This document shows positions 8,461 to 16,689 of a DNA stretch of 64,000 nt, piece after piece; position 1 is the stretch's first letter, and each line of letters starts with the position of its first letter. A model generated the notes under the pieces. It ran no database searches. It saw only the letters and a program-made list of their open reading frames with translations, and was not told the origin of the DNA. The stretch comes from Altericroceibacterium xinjiangense (lineage in GTDB: Bacteria > Pseudomonadota > Alphaproteobacteria > Sphingomonadales > Sphingomonadaceae). The stretch is taken from the NCBI RefSeq assembly GCF_003958635.1, contig NZ_RSEK01000003.1, forward strand, positions 62,001 through 126,000, written 5' to 3'. The translations under genes were made by a program, and so were the position numbers.

Positions 8461-8940
8461 ATGTCGACCGCTTGTCCGCCGCGAATGCGCAATTACGCCG
8501 CTGCTCTCCTCTGTTGTGTTCTCGCCGCCTGTTCGGACTCCCTGCCCGAGGGGGCGTGGCAGGATGCAGCAGCGCAACCGGAGGCCGCTCAAGCCGTGAG
8601 CGCCGAGCAGCGCCGTGCGGCGAATGCTCTTTCGTTCGGCGACCAGCAGGCGCTGGAGGATGCCGGCTCTCCCTACCTCCGCGCCCTGGCTTGCCGTGAA
8701 GCCATCGCTTCGGTCGTCGGTCGGCTGCAGGAGTCGGGGCTGGTGTCCGAACCGCAGCTTGCACTGCTCGACCGTGCTCGCGGGATCTATGCCAGCCGGG
8801 TGGAAGCGGCTGGGCCGCAGCCCGAAGCGCGCCCCGCAGAATCGGAGGGCGAATCAAACGCCGAAGCGGCGGTCGATCCGGCAGCCGCGATGGGCTCAAA
8901 GGCGCAGCTGGCGATCGCCTGCCTTCAGCGATTGCAGTAG
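8461..8940 (+). CDS. Putative lipoprotein of unknown function
   Basis: 159 residues from ATG 8461 (the frame is open upstream inside the UXS gene, but that part is a shadow). A short hydrophobic segment ends in a lipobox-like LAAC with Cys at about residue 24, so it is probably exported and lipidated. ATG 8485 would give a more standard signal peptide starting MRNYAAALL. The rest is Ala/Glu/Gln-rich and helical with no recognised domain; AACSDSLPEGAW begins the mature part. Located just downstream of the polysaccharide genes on the same strand. Function unknown. Confidence 0.6.
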   Translation: MSTACPPRMRNYAAALLCCVLAACSDSLPEGAWQDAAAQPEAAQAVSAEQRRAANALSFGDQQALEDAGSPYLRALACREAIASVVGRLQESGLVSEPQLALLDRARGIYASRVEAAGPQPEARPAESEGESNAEAAVDPAAAMGSKAQLAIACLQRLQ

Positions 8941-9004
8941 CGGAACGACTTGCAGCAGAAGCTCACGATCGAGTTAGGTCGAGTTTTCCGCTGGTCTAAT
9001 CGAA

Positions 9005-9048
9005 GGTGAGTGAGGCAGGCGCCGGTGAGCCAGACGCCGGTGAGCCAG
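9005..9048. repeat. 15-bp tandem repeat, about three units
   Basis: CGCCGGTGAGCCAG occurs at 9020-9033 and again at 9035-9048 (period 15), preceded by a diverged unit at about 9005-9018 (GGTGAGTGAGGCAG). It lies in the non-coding space between convergent genes, just before the hairpin at 9056. Significance unknown; possibly replication slippage. Confidence 0.7.
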
Positions 9049-9055
9049 GCGTTTC

Positions 9056-9079
9056 GGGCGCCTCTGCTCTTCGGCGCCC
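9056..9079 (+). terminator. Candidate terminator hairpin after the lipoprotein gene
   Basis: GGGCGCC at 9056-9062 pairs perfectly with GGCGCCC at 9073-9079 around a 10-base loop, followed by CTTTGCC. The U-tract is weak, so it may be an inefficient or bidirectional terminator for the convergent genes. Confidence 0.4.
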
Positions 9080-9358
9080 CTTTGCCAGCCTCTAATCGTT
9101 AGCCACTCAACCGCGCTCCCCCTCCGGCTGTCATCACCCCTGAAGCTTGGCGAGCTGATGATCATGAGGCGCCGAGTTCAGCCGGTCCCGATCGACCCGG
9201 CAAGATGTATCTCGAACAAGCGAAGCCAAATCGCTTGGGCCAAGCCTGCGGCCAGCGGATCCCGCGGAATAGAGCTTCTTTGTTTACATGCAGCTGCGCG
9301 CAGCGCTGCGCATGAACAGGGCGTCTTCGCACGTCCGGCCCGCTGCGGACCAGTTCGA

Positions 9359-10087
9359 TTACGTCCGTCCGGAGGCTTCGATCCGTTCCCGATGGCAGGT
9401 CGGGAAATCTTCGCTCAGCAAAGCGACGATCCTGTCGGCCACGACTTCGGGTGGCTTCACGGCTTCGGGATCTTCACCCGGGAAGGCGCGCGCGCGCATG
9501 GCCGTGCGGGTACCGCCGGGATCGAGGATGGCAACCCGCGTCTCGGAGATCCGCTGAACTTCGTGCGCGTAGGTCAGGAGCAGGGTATCGAAAGCCGCCT
9601 TGCTTGCCCCGTAAGCGCCCCAGAAAGCCCGCGCTTCCGAACCGACAGAGCTCGTCATCCCGATGACCCGCCCTTGTTGTCCGCGCTTCAGCAAGGGATC
9701 AAAGTTGACCAGCAGAGCCTGCGTCGCAAGTACGTTGAGCGTCAGAGCCCGGTTGAACTCGCGCTGCTCGATGTGCGTCACAGGAGTGAGCGTGGGCAAG
9801 ATTGCAGCGTTGATGACCAAAATGTCGAGTCGATCCCACCGTTCCGCGACAGCGTTGGCAAGGCGCGCTATCGAATCGCTTTCGGTCAGGTCCATCGGCG
9901 CGATCGTCGCCGCCCCACCATTCTGGTGAATTGCCTCCTCGACCTGCTCAAGGTCGCCGGCGTTGCGGGCAGTAATCACGACGTGGGCCCCGGCCGCGGC
10001 CAAGGCCTTGGCCGTGGCGGCGCCAATGCCGCGGCTTGCACCGGTGACGAGGGCGATCCGCCCCTCAAGCGGCTTGTTGCCAGACAT
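9359..10087 (-). CDS. SDR-family NAD(P)-dependent oxidoreductase
   Basis: 242 residues, typical classical short-chain dehydrogenase. The cofactor loop TGASRGIG is at about 15-22, the NAA motif at about 93-95 (VINAAIL), and the catalytic Ser (about 146-147, MTSSVGS) and Tyr159/Lys163 (YGASK) are all present. Its start overlaps the purF stop by one base (TGATG on the minus strand at 10085-10089), so it is translationally coupled to purF. This purF-SDR pairing is common in sphingomonads as far as I recall. Substrate unknown; many such enzymes act on 3-oxoacyl or hydroxy compounds. Cytoplasmic. Confidence 0.88.
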   Translation of the reverse strand: MSGNKPLEGRIALVTGASRGIGAATAKALAAAGAHVVITARNAGDLEQVEEAIHQNGGAATIAPMDLTESDSIARLANAVAERWDRLDILVINAAILPTLTPVTHIEQREFNRALTLNVLATQALLVNFDPLLKRGQQGRVIGMTSSVGSEARAFWGAYGASKAAFDTLLLTYAHEVQRISETRVAILDPGGTRTAMRARAFPGEDPEAVKPPEVVADRIVALLSEDFPTCHRERIEASGRT

Positions 10088-11556
10088 CAGGCGACCTTGT
10101 TGGCCGGGCGGTCGAACGCGGGGTGATCGGCCCGGGCGGCAAGATCGGTCAGGCGCGTCGGATAATCCCCCGTGAAGCAGGCATCGCAGTACTGTGGGCA
10201 GGCGTTGTTGCGCTGTTCGTGCCCGACTGCGCGGTAGAGCCCGTCGATCGAGACGAACGCCAGACTGTCGGCCTGGATGAATTCACACATCGCGTCGACA
10301 TCCATTCGCCCGGCGAGAAGCTTGGAACGTTCCGGAGTATCCACCCCGTAGTAGCAGCCATAGCCGGTCGGCGGGCTGGCGACGCGGAAGTGCACTTCCT
10401 TCGCGCCGGCATCCCGCATCATCTGGACGATCTTCAGGCTGGTGGTGCCGCGCACAATCGAATCGTCGATCAGTACGATGCGTTTGCCTTCCACCAGCAG
10501 GCGGTTGGCGTTGTGCTTGCGCTTCACGCTGGAATGGCGCGCGCCTTCCGAAGGCTGAATGAAGGTCCGCCCGACATAGTGGGAGCGGATGATGCCGAGT
10601 TCGAATGGGATACCCGATTGCTGCGAAAACCCGATTGCAGCAGGAACCCCGCTGTCCGGCACCGGCACCACCAGATCGGCATCGGCCATGGCTTCGATGG
10701 CCAGCTGAACGCCGATCTGCTTGCGCGATTCGTACACTGAGCGCTTGTTGAGGATGGAATCCGGTCGGCTGAAATAAACATGTTCGAAGATGCAAGGCCG
10801 CGGCGAAATGGTGCCGAAGGGATGATGGCTCCGGACATTGCCGTCAAAGTCGATCTGCAGCAGTTCCCCGGGTTCTACCGCACGGACGAATTCGGCCCCC
10901 ACCACGTCCAGTGCCACCGTTTCGCTGGCGAACACGGTCGCATCGCCCAGCTTGCCCATGACGAGCGGCCGGATGCCGAGCGGATCGCGGCAGGCGATCA
11001 TCCCTTCCGGCGTCATGCAGATGAGCGAGTAGGCGCCTTCGACCAGGCGCAGCGCGTCCACGAACCGGTCCAGCAGCGTGGGATACCGGCTGGTTGCAAC
11101 AAGGTGGATAATCACCTCGGTATCCGAGGTGGACTGGAAGATGGCGCCCTTGCGGACGAGGTCGGCGCGGAGTTGCCCGCCGTTCGAGATATTGCCATTG
11201 TGCGCAACGGCAAAGCCACCGGTCGCCAGATCGGCATAAAGCGGCTGCACGTTACGAAAGCCTGATCCACCGGTGGTGGAATAGCGGACGTGCCCCGCCG
11301 CCATCATCCCGGGCAGTTCCGCGATTGTTTCTCCGCTGGCGAAGTTGTCCGCCACGTGGCCAAGCCCCTTGTGGGAGAAGAATTCACTCCCGTCGAAGCT
11401 GGTAATGCCGACGGCTTCCTGTCCTCGATGCTGGAGGGCATGAAGGCCAAGCGCACAGATGGCCGCGGCATCCATCGCGCCGATCAGGCCGAAGACGCCA
11501 CATTCCTCGCGCAGTTTGTCGCCGTCGAGGTCGCGTAAAGGATCGGTGAAGTTCAT
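10087..11556 (-). CDS. purF: Amidophosphoribosyltransferase
   Basis: First enzyme of purine biosynthesis: transfers the glutamine amide to PRPP to form 5-phosphoribosylamine. About 489 residues from ATG at 11556. The catalytic Cys, exposed after propeptide removal, is Cys19 (EECGVFGLIG). The PRPP loop IVLIDDSIVRGTTS is intact, and four-cysteine features (CYYGVDTP and CPQYCDACF) indicate the B. subtilis-like, Fe-S cluster-containing form with a cleaved propeptide. The frame is open to 11613, but ATG 11556 places the propeptide at the expected length. The stop is fused to the start of the SDR gene downstream. Confidence 0.96.
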   Translation of the reverse strand: MNFTDPLRDLDGDKLREECGVFGLIGAMDAAAICALGLHALQHRGQEAVGITSFDGSEFFSHKGLGHVADNFASGETIAELPGMMAAGHVRYSTTGGSGFRNVQPLYADLATGGFAVAHNGNISNGGQLRADLVRKGAIFQSTSDTEVIIHLVATSRYPTLLDRFVDALRLVEGAYSLICMTPEGMIACRDPLGIRPLVMGKLGDATVFASETVALDVVGAEFVRAVEPGELLQIDFDGNVRSHHPFGTISPRPCIFEHVYFSRPDSILNKRSVYESRKQIGVQLAIEAMADADLVVPVPDSGVPAAIGFSQQSGIPFELGIIRSHYVGRTFIQPSEGARHSSVKRKHNANRLLVEGKRIVLIDDSIVRGTTSLKIVQMMRDAGAKEVHFRVASPPTGYGCYYGVDTPERSKLLAGRMDVDAMCEFIQADSLAFVSIDGLYRAVGHEQRNNACPQYCDACFTGDYPTRLTDLAARADHPAFDRPANKVA

Positions 11557-11685
11557 CGTTCCCCGTGGGAATTGCTGCCGCGTCCCAATGGGGACGAACG
11601 AGCGGGTTTGCAAGGAGGCGGTCGGTTTATCACCGGCAGGATGAACCGGGCGAATATGAAACGGGACGGAGGATCGGGCTCCGTC

Positions 11686-12036
11686 TCAGGCGCGTGCGGG
11701 GCCCACCGCGCGGGGTTTGCGAAACCGCAGCGCGATCATCAGCACGAACGGCCAGAAGAGCGTGCTGACGATGTCGAGGGTCGTGTCGGGCCACTTCCAG
11801 CCCCCGTAGTTGATCCTGTCCAGGACCTCATTCCCGATCTCTGCGACGCAGACGAAAGCGAAAGGAACGGGCGAAGCGAGCGAATAACCTGTTACCAGGC
11901 GAGCGGCCAGCATGACGGCCAAACCGGCATGGACGTGCAGAAGCGTATCGGAAGCGCCCGTGCTGTCACCGATCCACGCGATCAGCCGCCCATATTCACC
12001 TACAAGATACATACGATGCTCAACCCGCAAGCTCAC
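11686..12036 (-). CDS. Small membrane protein of unknown function
   Basis: 116 residues (ATG 12036, alternatively ATG 12012). It has three or four hydrophobic segments: about 34-50 (GLAVMLAARLVTGYSLA), 55-65 (PVPFAFVCVAEIGNEVLD) and 87-104 (LDIVSTLFWPFVLMIALRF), ending in a basic tail. Pattern EIGNEVLDRINYGGWKWPDT followed by DIVSTLFWP resembles small VanZ-like or DUF-type integral proteins that I cannot name with certainty. It lies upstream of purF on the same strand and next to tRNA-Pro. Function unknown. Confidence 0.6.
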   Translation of the reverse strand: MSLRVEHRMYLVGEYGRLIAWIGDSTGASDTLLHVHAGLAVMLAARLVTGYSLASPVPFAFVCVAEIGNEVLDRINYGGWKWPDTTLDIVSTLFWPFVLMIALRFRKPRAVGPARA

Positions 12037-12114
12037 TCATGTAAAGCGGCGTCTGAGCTGGGGCACAAGGCCCGTTACCGAGCGCGGCGAAGGAACGCAG
12101 GTACTTAGATAAAA

Positions 12115-12191
12115 TGGTCGGGGAGAGAGGATTCGAACCTCCGGCCCCTGCCTCCCGAAGACAGTGCTCTACCAGGCTGAGCTACTCCCCG
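12115..12191 (-). tRNA. tRNA-Pro (anticodon CGG)
   Basis: A 77-nt cloverleaf on the minus strand. Acceptor CGGGGAG (12191-12185) pairs with CTCCCCG, the anticodon stem CTGTC/GGCAG encloses the loop TTCGGGA giving anticodon CGG, the T-arm has GGTTCGAATCC, and a 3' CCA is encoded at 12117-12115. Reads the CCG codon, abundant in this high-GC genome. Confidence 0.97.
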
Positions 12192-12286
12192 ACCGGCGCC
12201 CGCACAGGCGGACGAAGGCAGAGCCGGGCCTATAGGCACGAGGAAGCGGGCTGGCAAGCAGGCAATTGCACCGCTAGATAGTATCG

Positions 12287-13243
12287 ATGGCTACCACTTT
12301 TCGCCCGACCGATTCCGGCAACCCGCGCCACTATGAATGGCAGTATCTCGATCTCATGCGCGAGGTCTGGCGCCGGGGAAGCGAGCGGATCGACCGCACC
12401 GGGATCGGGACTCGCTCCCTTTTCGGGGCAACGATGCGCTTCGATCTGTCCGAGGGGCGGATGCCGCTGATCACGACCAAGCGAGTCTGGTGGAAGACCG
12501 CGACCCGCGAAATGCTGTGGTTTCTGACCGGCGAAACCAACATCCGCCCTCTGCTTGAGCAGGGCGTCACCATCTGGAGCGACTGGCCGCTGGCGCGTTA
12601 TCGCCGGGAAACGGGAGAGGACATCGCGCAGGGCGAGTTCGAGCGGCGAATCGTCGAAGATGCCGGTTTCGCCGCTCGCTGGGGCGATCTCGGCCCGGTC
12701 TATGGGAAGCAATGGGTCGACTGGCCAACTTACGAACCCGCAGGCGAAGGGCTTTACCGGGAGGGGCAGGGGATTAACCAGGTTGCGCAGGTAGTGGAAA
12801 GCCTGCGAACGAATCCGGGTAGCCGCCGCCACATCATCGAAGGCTGGAATGTCGCCGAACTGGATCGGATGGCGCTGCCTCCCTGCCACAAGACTTACCA
12901 GTTTCACGTCGCCGAGGGACGGCTCAACGGTCTGCTGTTCCAGCGCAGCTGCGACCTGGCGCTGGGCGTGCCGTTCAATCTCTGGTCGGCTGCGTTGTTG
13001 CAGCGGATGCTGGCGGAGCAGGCGGGGCTTGAGCCCGGCGAGTTCGTCTGGATGGGCGGTGACGTCCACTTGTACCTCAACCATGCAGAACTGGTGGAGG
13101 AACAATTGAGCCGAGAGCCTGCGGGTGACCCACGGCTTGCGATTACACGCTGCCCGCCTTCCATCTTCGAATACCGGATCTCGGATTTCGAGGTCACGGA
13201 CTATCACCCGCAGGGCGCGATTTCCGCGCCGATCGCGGTTTGA
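12287..13243 (+). CDS. thyA: Thymidylate synthase (ThyA type)
   Basis: Converts dUMP to dTMP using methylene-tetrahydrofolate. 318 residues; the catalytic cysteine is C200 in LPPCHKTYQF, and the nucleotide- and folate-binding blocks RSCDLALGVPFN and GDVHLYLNH are intact. It is the long form: compared with the 264-residue E. coli enzyme, there is an insert of about 50 residues between roughly 95 and 145, as in Lactobacillus casei ThyA. ATG 12287 starts the conserved region within 20 residues. No folA follows, unlike many genomes; the next gene is on the other strand. Confidence 0.96.
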   Translation: MATTFRPTDSGNPRHYEWQYLDLMREVWRRGSERIDRTGIGTRSLFGATMRFDLSEGRMPLITTKRVWWKTATREMLWFLTGETNIRPLLEQGVTIWSDWPLARYRRETGEDIAQGEFERRIVEDAGFAARWGDLGPVYGKQWVDWPTYEPAGEGLYREGQGINQVAQVVESLRTNPGSRRHIIEGWNVAELDRMALPPCHKTYQFHVAEGRLNGLLFQRSCDLALGVPFNLWSAALLQRMLAEQAGLEPGEFVWMGGDVHLYLNHAELVEEQLSREPAGDPRLAITRCPPSIFEYRISDFEVTDYHPQGAISAPIAV

Positions 13244-13250
13244 TCGCGAG

Positions 13251-14255
13251 TCAGCGGTGGTAGTCGAGATACCAGTCGACGAAAGCGGAAACGCCTTCCT
13301 CTATGTGCACGGTGGGCGTGAAGCCGGTAAGCGCACGCAGCAGGCTGATGTCGCCAAAAGTCTGCGGCACGTCGCCCCGCTGCATCTCCGTCAGGTTCAG
13401 TCCGGCCGTTCGGCCCAGCCGGCGTTCGATTACCGAGATGAAGTCCATCAGCCGAATCGGTGTGCCGTTCGCGACGTTGATGATCCGGAACGGCGCTGTG
13501 GGAGAAAGGGTGTCCCGAGCCGATTCGCCGGGCACCCTGTTCGCTTCCGCCGGAGCAATCGACACGAGCCTCCCAAGTGCTTCAACCACGTCGTCGATGA
13601 ACGTGAAGTCGCGCGCCATGTCGCCACCGCCGTAGACATCGATCGAATGCCCCTGCCGGATCGCCTTTACAAACCGGAACAGGGCCATGTCCGGGCGGCC
13701 CCATGGGCCATAGACCGTGAAGAAACGAAGGACCGTGGTCGGTATCTGGAACATGTAGGCATAGGAATGGGCCATCACCTCCATGCCCTTTTTGGTCGCG
13801 GCGTAGAGGCTGAGCGGCTCGTTGGAGCAGTCGCTTTCCGAAAACGGCAGGCGCTCACTTGCGCCGTAGATGCTGGAGGTAGACGCGATGAGCAGGTGCT
13901 TCGGGGGCTGCTTGCGCGCAAGTTCCAGCACGTTGCACGATCCGAGCAGGTTGCTTTCCACGAAAGTACGCGGCGCCTCTCGCGAATAGCGCACGCCCGC
14001 CTGCGCAGCGAGGTGGACGATGACGTCCGGGGGAGCATCCGCCGCTCCTTCCAGCGCGGCACGGTCTTCCAGCCTGCCCGCGACGTGCCGATAGCCTTCC
14101 ATCGCGCAGAGCCGGTCGAGCCGCGCATGCTTCAGCCGGACGTCGTAGTAGTCGGTCAGCCCGTCGAAGCCGGTGACCGCGTGACCCGCCGAAAGCACCC
14201 GCCGGGCCAAGTGGAAACCGATAAAACCTGCCGTTCCGGTGATGAGAAAGCGCAT
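13251..14255 (-). CDS. NAD-dependent epimerase, UDP-glucuronate 4-epimerase-like
   Basis: 334 residues from ATG 14255 (the frame extends to 14285 but the strand beta-1 begins right after this ATG). Rossmann loop [10 protein letters not shown] at 6-15, [25 protein letters not shown] and the catalytic YAATKKGME (Tyr-x3-Lys) are typical of UDP-GlcA 4-epimerases (Cap1J/LpsL family), which make UDP-galacturonate. [19 protein letters not shown] is the group's substrate-binding block. Stand-alone location, 7 bp from the end of convergent thyA. Likely feeds polysaccharide or lipid A/core sugars along with the UXS gene at 7.4 kb. Substrate specificity is inferred. Confidence 0.85.
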   Translation of the reverse strand: MRFLITGTAGFIGFHLARRVLSAGHAVTGFDGLTDYYDVRLKHARLDRLCAMEGYRHVAGRLEDRAALEGAADAPPDVIVHLAAQAGVRYSREAPRTFVESNLLGSCNVLELARKQPPKHLLIASTSSIYGASERLPFSESDCSNEPLSLYAATKKGMEVMAHSYAYMFQIPTTVLRFFTVYGPWGRPDMALFRFVKAIRQGHSIDVYGGGDMARDFTFIDDVVEALGRLVSIAPAEANRVPGESARDTLSPTAPFRIINVANGTPIRLMDFISVIERRLGRTAGLNLTEMQRGDVPQTFGDISLLRALTGFTPTVHIEEGVSAFVDWYLDYHR

Positions 14256-14367
14256 CGATCCACGGCTCCCGTTCGGCCCTTGCACGGCACCTTAAGCAGC
14301 GGGCCTCGTTTCACAACCGCGGCCGCCCAGCGCATGAGAGGCGGAGAAAGCCTGTGACGGAAGAGTT

Positions 14368-15642
14368 ATGACCAAGGGCGAAGACAGAAAAAACCGGCCG
14401 GGGCTGTCGCTCCATGTGCCGGAACCCAAGTTCCGTCCCGGCGACAAGGTGGATTTCACCCACCTTGCGATCCCCGAGGCAGGCGACCAGCCGCGGCCGG
14501 ATGAATCCTGCGCAGCTTCGGAGACATTCCCGCTCTGCACCGACTTGGTCCGCGTGCTGGATGATGAAGGGAAGGCGTGCGGCCCGTGGGACCCGCGCCT
14601 GTCGCCGGACCGGGTGCGCGCAATCTTGCGTGACATGGCGCTGGTCCGTGCATTCGATGAACGGATGTACCGCGGGCAGCGGCAGGGAAAGACCAGCTTC
14701 TACATGAAGTCGACCGGTGAAGAGGCGACCTCGGTCGCTGCCGCCCACGCGCTCGCTTCCGACGACATGGTGTTTCCCAGCTACCGCCAGCAGGGTGTGC
14801 TGATCGCGCGCGGCTATCCGCTGATCGAAATGGTCAACCAGATCTATTCGAATCGCGGGGACAAGCTGAAGGGCCGGCAGCTGCCGATCATGTATTCCAG
14901 CCGAGACCACAGCTTCTTCAGCATCTCCGGCAATCTGGCGACGCAGCTTCCCCAAGCGGTCGGCTGGGCGATGGCGAGCGCCATCCGGCACGACAGCCGC
15001 ATTGCCGCAACCTGGATCGGGGAAGGCTCCACGGCGGAAGGGGATTTCCACTCTGCCTTGACCTTCGCCACGGTCTACAACGCGCCGGTGGTGTTCAACA
15101 TCGTGAACAACCAATGGGCGATTTCCAGCTTTTCCGGATTTGCCGGGGCTGAGCGCACCACATTCGCGGCAAGGGCAATCGGGTATGGCGTTGCCGGGCT
15201 GCGCGTCGACGGCAACGATCCTCTCGCGGTCTATGCGGCGCAGCGCTGGGCGGCAGACCGCGCCCGGTCGAACGCCGGGCCGACCCTGATCGAATTCTTC
15301 ACCTATCGCGCGGAAGGCCATTCCACGTCCGACGATCCTTCGGCCTACCGCTCTGCGCAGGAGCGGGAGGAGTGGCCGCTGGGCGATCCGATCATGCGGC
15401 TGAAGAACCACCTGATCGCGCTGGGCGAGTGGACGGAAGAGCAGCACGCGGAGATGGACCGTGAACTGGCAGAGCGCGTGAAGGCCGCAACCAAGGAAGC
15501 CGAGGAGAACGGAATTCTCGGCCACGGCCTGCACCATCCGTTCCACACCATGTTCGAGGACGTGTTCGAGAAACTGCCGTGGAACCTTGAAGAACAAAGC
15601 GAGCAGGCAATCCGGGAAAGGAACATCAAGTGGCCGGAATAG
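14368..15642 (+). CDS. bkdA1: Branched-chain 2-oxoacid dehydrogenase E1 alpha subunit
   Basis: Thiamine-diphosphate-dependent decarboxylase subunit of the BCKDH complex that oxidatively decarboxylates the 2-oxoacids of Val, Leu and Ile. 424 residues, with an N-terminal extension (about 60 residues) typical of this subfamily. The thiamine-diphosphate motif is visible as GEGSTAEGDFHSALTFATVY followed by NNQWAIS, and MYRGQRQGKTSFYMKSTGEE precedes it. First gene of a three-gene operon: its stop overlaps the GTG start of E1 beta by 13 bp. A dihydrolipoamide dehydrogenase (E3) gene is not adjacent. Confidence 0.93.
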   Translation: MTKGEDRKNRPGLSLHVPEPKFRPGDKVDFTHLAIPEAGDQPRPDESCAASETFPLCTDLVRVLDDEGKACGPWDPRLSPDRVRAILRDMALVRAFDERMYRGQRQGKTSFYMKSTGEEATSVAAAHALASDDMVFPSYRQQGVLIARGYPLIEMVNQIYSNRGDKLKGRQLPIMYSSRDHSFFSISGNLATQLPQAVGWAMASAIRHDSRIAATWIGEGSTAEGDFHSALTFATVYNAPVVFNIVNNQWAISSFSGFAGAERTTFAARAIGYGVAGLRVDGNDPLAVYAAQRWAADRARSNAGPTLIEFFTYRAEGHSTSDDPSAYRSAQEREEWPLGDPIMRLKNHLIALGEWTEEQHAEMDRELAERVKAATKEAEENGILGHGLHHPFHTMFEDVFEKLPWNLEEQSEQAIRERNIKWPE

Positions 15643-16688
15643 AGGAAGAGCCGGTCAGCCTGGCCGAAGCGCCCGTCCGCAGTCTGTCGATGATCGAGGC
15701 GATCAACGACGCGCTCGACATCATGCTGGAGCGTGATCCCGACGTGATCCTGCTGGGAGAGGACATCGGCTATTTCGGCGGTGTGTTCCGCGCCACGGCT
15801 GGTCTGCAGCAGAAACACGGGAAGACCCGGGTGTTCGACACGCCGATCAGCGAAGGCGGGATCATCGGCGTAGCCGTGGGGATGGGGGCCTACGGTCTGA
15901 GGCCAGTGCCGGAAATCCAGTTTGCCGATTATATCTATCCCGGGCTCGACCAGCTGATCAGCGAGGCGGCACGGCTGCGCTATCGTTCGGCCGGGGAATT
16001 TATCGCGCCGATGACGGTGCGTTCTCCTTTCGGCGGGGGAATTTTCGGCGGGCAGACGCACAGCCAGAGCCCGGAAGCGCTGTTTACCCACGTTTCCGGC
16101 CTGAAGACGGTGGTGCCGAGCACGCCGCACGATGCCAAGGGGCTGCTGATCTCCGCGATCGAGGACAACGACCCGGTGATCTTCTTCGAACCCAAGCGGA
16201 TCTACAACGGGCCGTTCGACGGGTATTACGACAAGCCGACGAAGCCGTGGAAGGGCCATCCCGGCGCCCGGGTGCCGGAAGGCTACTATTCCATCCCGCT
16301 CGGCAAGGCGCACACCGTGCGTTCCGGCAGCGCAATGACGGTGCTCGCCTACGGCACGATGGTGCATGTCGCCGAAGCCGTGTGCCGAGACAAGGGCGTG
16401 GACGCGGAGATCATCGACCTGCGCACGCTCGTCCCGCTCGACATCGAGGCTGTGGAAAACTCTGTGGAGAAAACCGGCAGATGTCTGGTCGTCCACGAAG
16501 CGACCCGGACATCCGGCTTCGGCGCTGAGCTTGCGGCACTGGTGCAGGAGCGGTGCTTTTATCATCTGGAAGCTCCGGTCGAACGCGTGACCGGCTTCGA
16601 CACCCCTTATCCCCACAGCCTCGAATGGGCGTACTTCCCCGGGCCGATCCGCATCGGCGAGGCTATCGACCGGCTTATGGAGGCCTGA
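15630..16688 (+). CDS. bkdA2: Branched-chain 2-oxoacid dehydrogenase E1 beta subunit
   Basis: 352 residues; partner of E1 alpha in the BCKDH complex. The Transket_pyr fold is visible (SMIEAINDALDIMLERDPDV, LLGEDIGYFGGVFRAT), as are VFDTPISEGGIIGVAVG and the C-terminal transketolase domain (TVRSGSAMTVLAYGTMVH, DLRTLVPLD). FFEPKRIYN is the beta-subunit block contacting the cofactor site. Starts with GTG at 15630, inside the 3' end of the alpha gene, and ends one base before the TTG start of E2, so the three genes are tightly coupled. Some 15-18 N-terminal residues before SMIEAIN look non-conserved. Confidence 0.93.
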   Translation: MAGIEEEPVSLAEAPVRSLSMIEAINDALDIMLERDPDVILLGEDIGYFGGVFRATAGLQQKHGKTRVFDTPISEGGIIGVAVGMGAYGLRPVPEIQFADYIYPGLDQLISEAARLRYRSAGEFIAPMTVRSPFGGGIFGGQTHSQSPEALFTHVSGLKTVVPSTPHDAKGLLISAIEDNDPVIFFEPKRIYNGPFDGYYDKPTKPWKGHPGARVPEGYYSIPLGKAHTVRSGSAMTVLAYGTMVHVAEAVCRDKGVDAEIIDLRTLVPLDIEAVENSVEKTGRCLVVHEATRTSGFGAELAALVQERCFYHLEAPVERVTGFDTPYPHSLEWAYFPGPIRIGEAIDRLMEA

Positions 16689-16689
16689 T

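Larger units (their letters stand above)
8941..9358. other. 418-bp non-coding stretch with short repeats and a hairpin
   Basis: Space between two genes whose 3' ends face each other (the lipoprotein and the SDR). It contains a short tandem repeat (9005-9048), a GC hairpin (9056-9079) and a GC-rich self-complementary patch around 9287-9312. The small frames here have poor codon bias and a repetitive sequence, and I see no RNA gene, promoter or mobile element. Confidence 0.6.

Noticed and set aside
8974-9165. Minus-strand 63-aa ORF in the 9-kb gap
   Set aside because: Its sequence mainly reads through the 15-bp tandem repeat (repeated RRLAHRRL), with no conservation signal.
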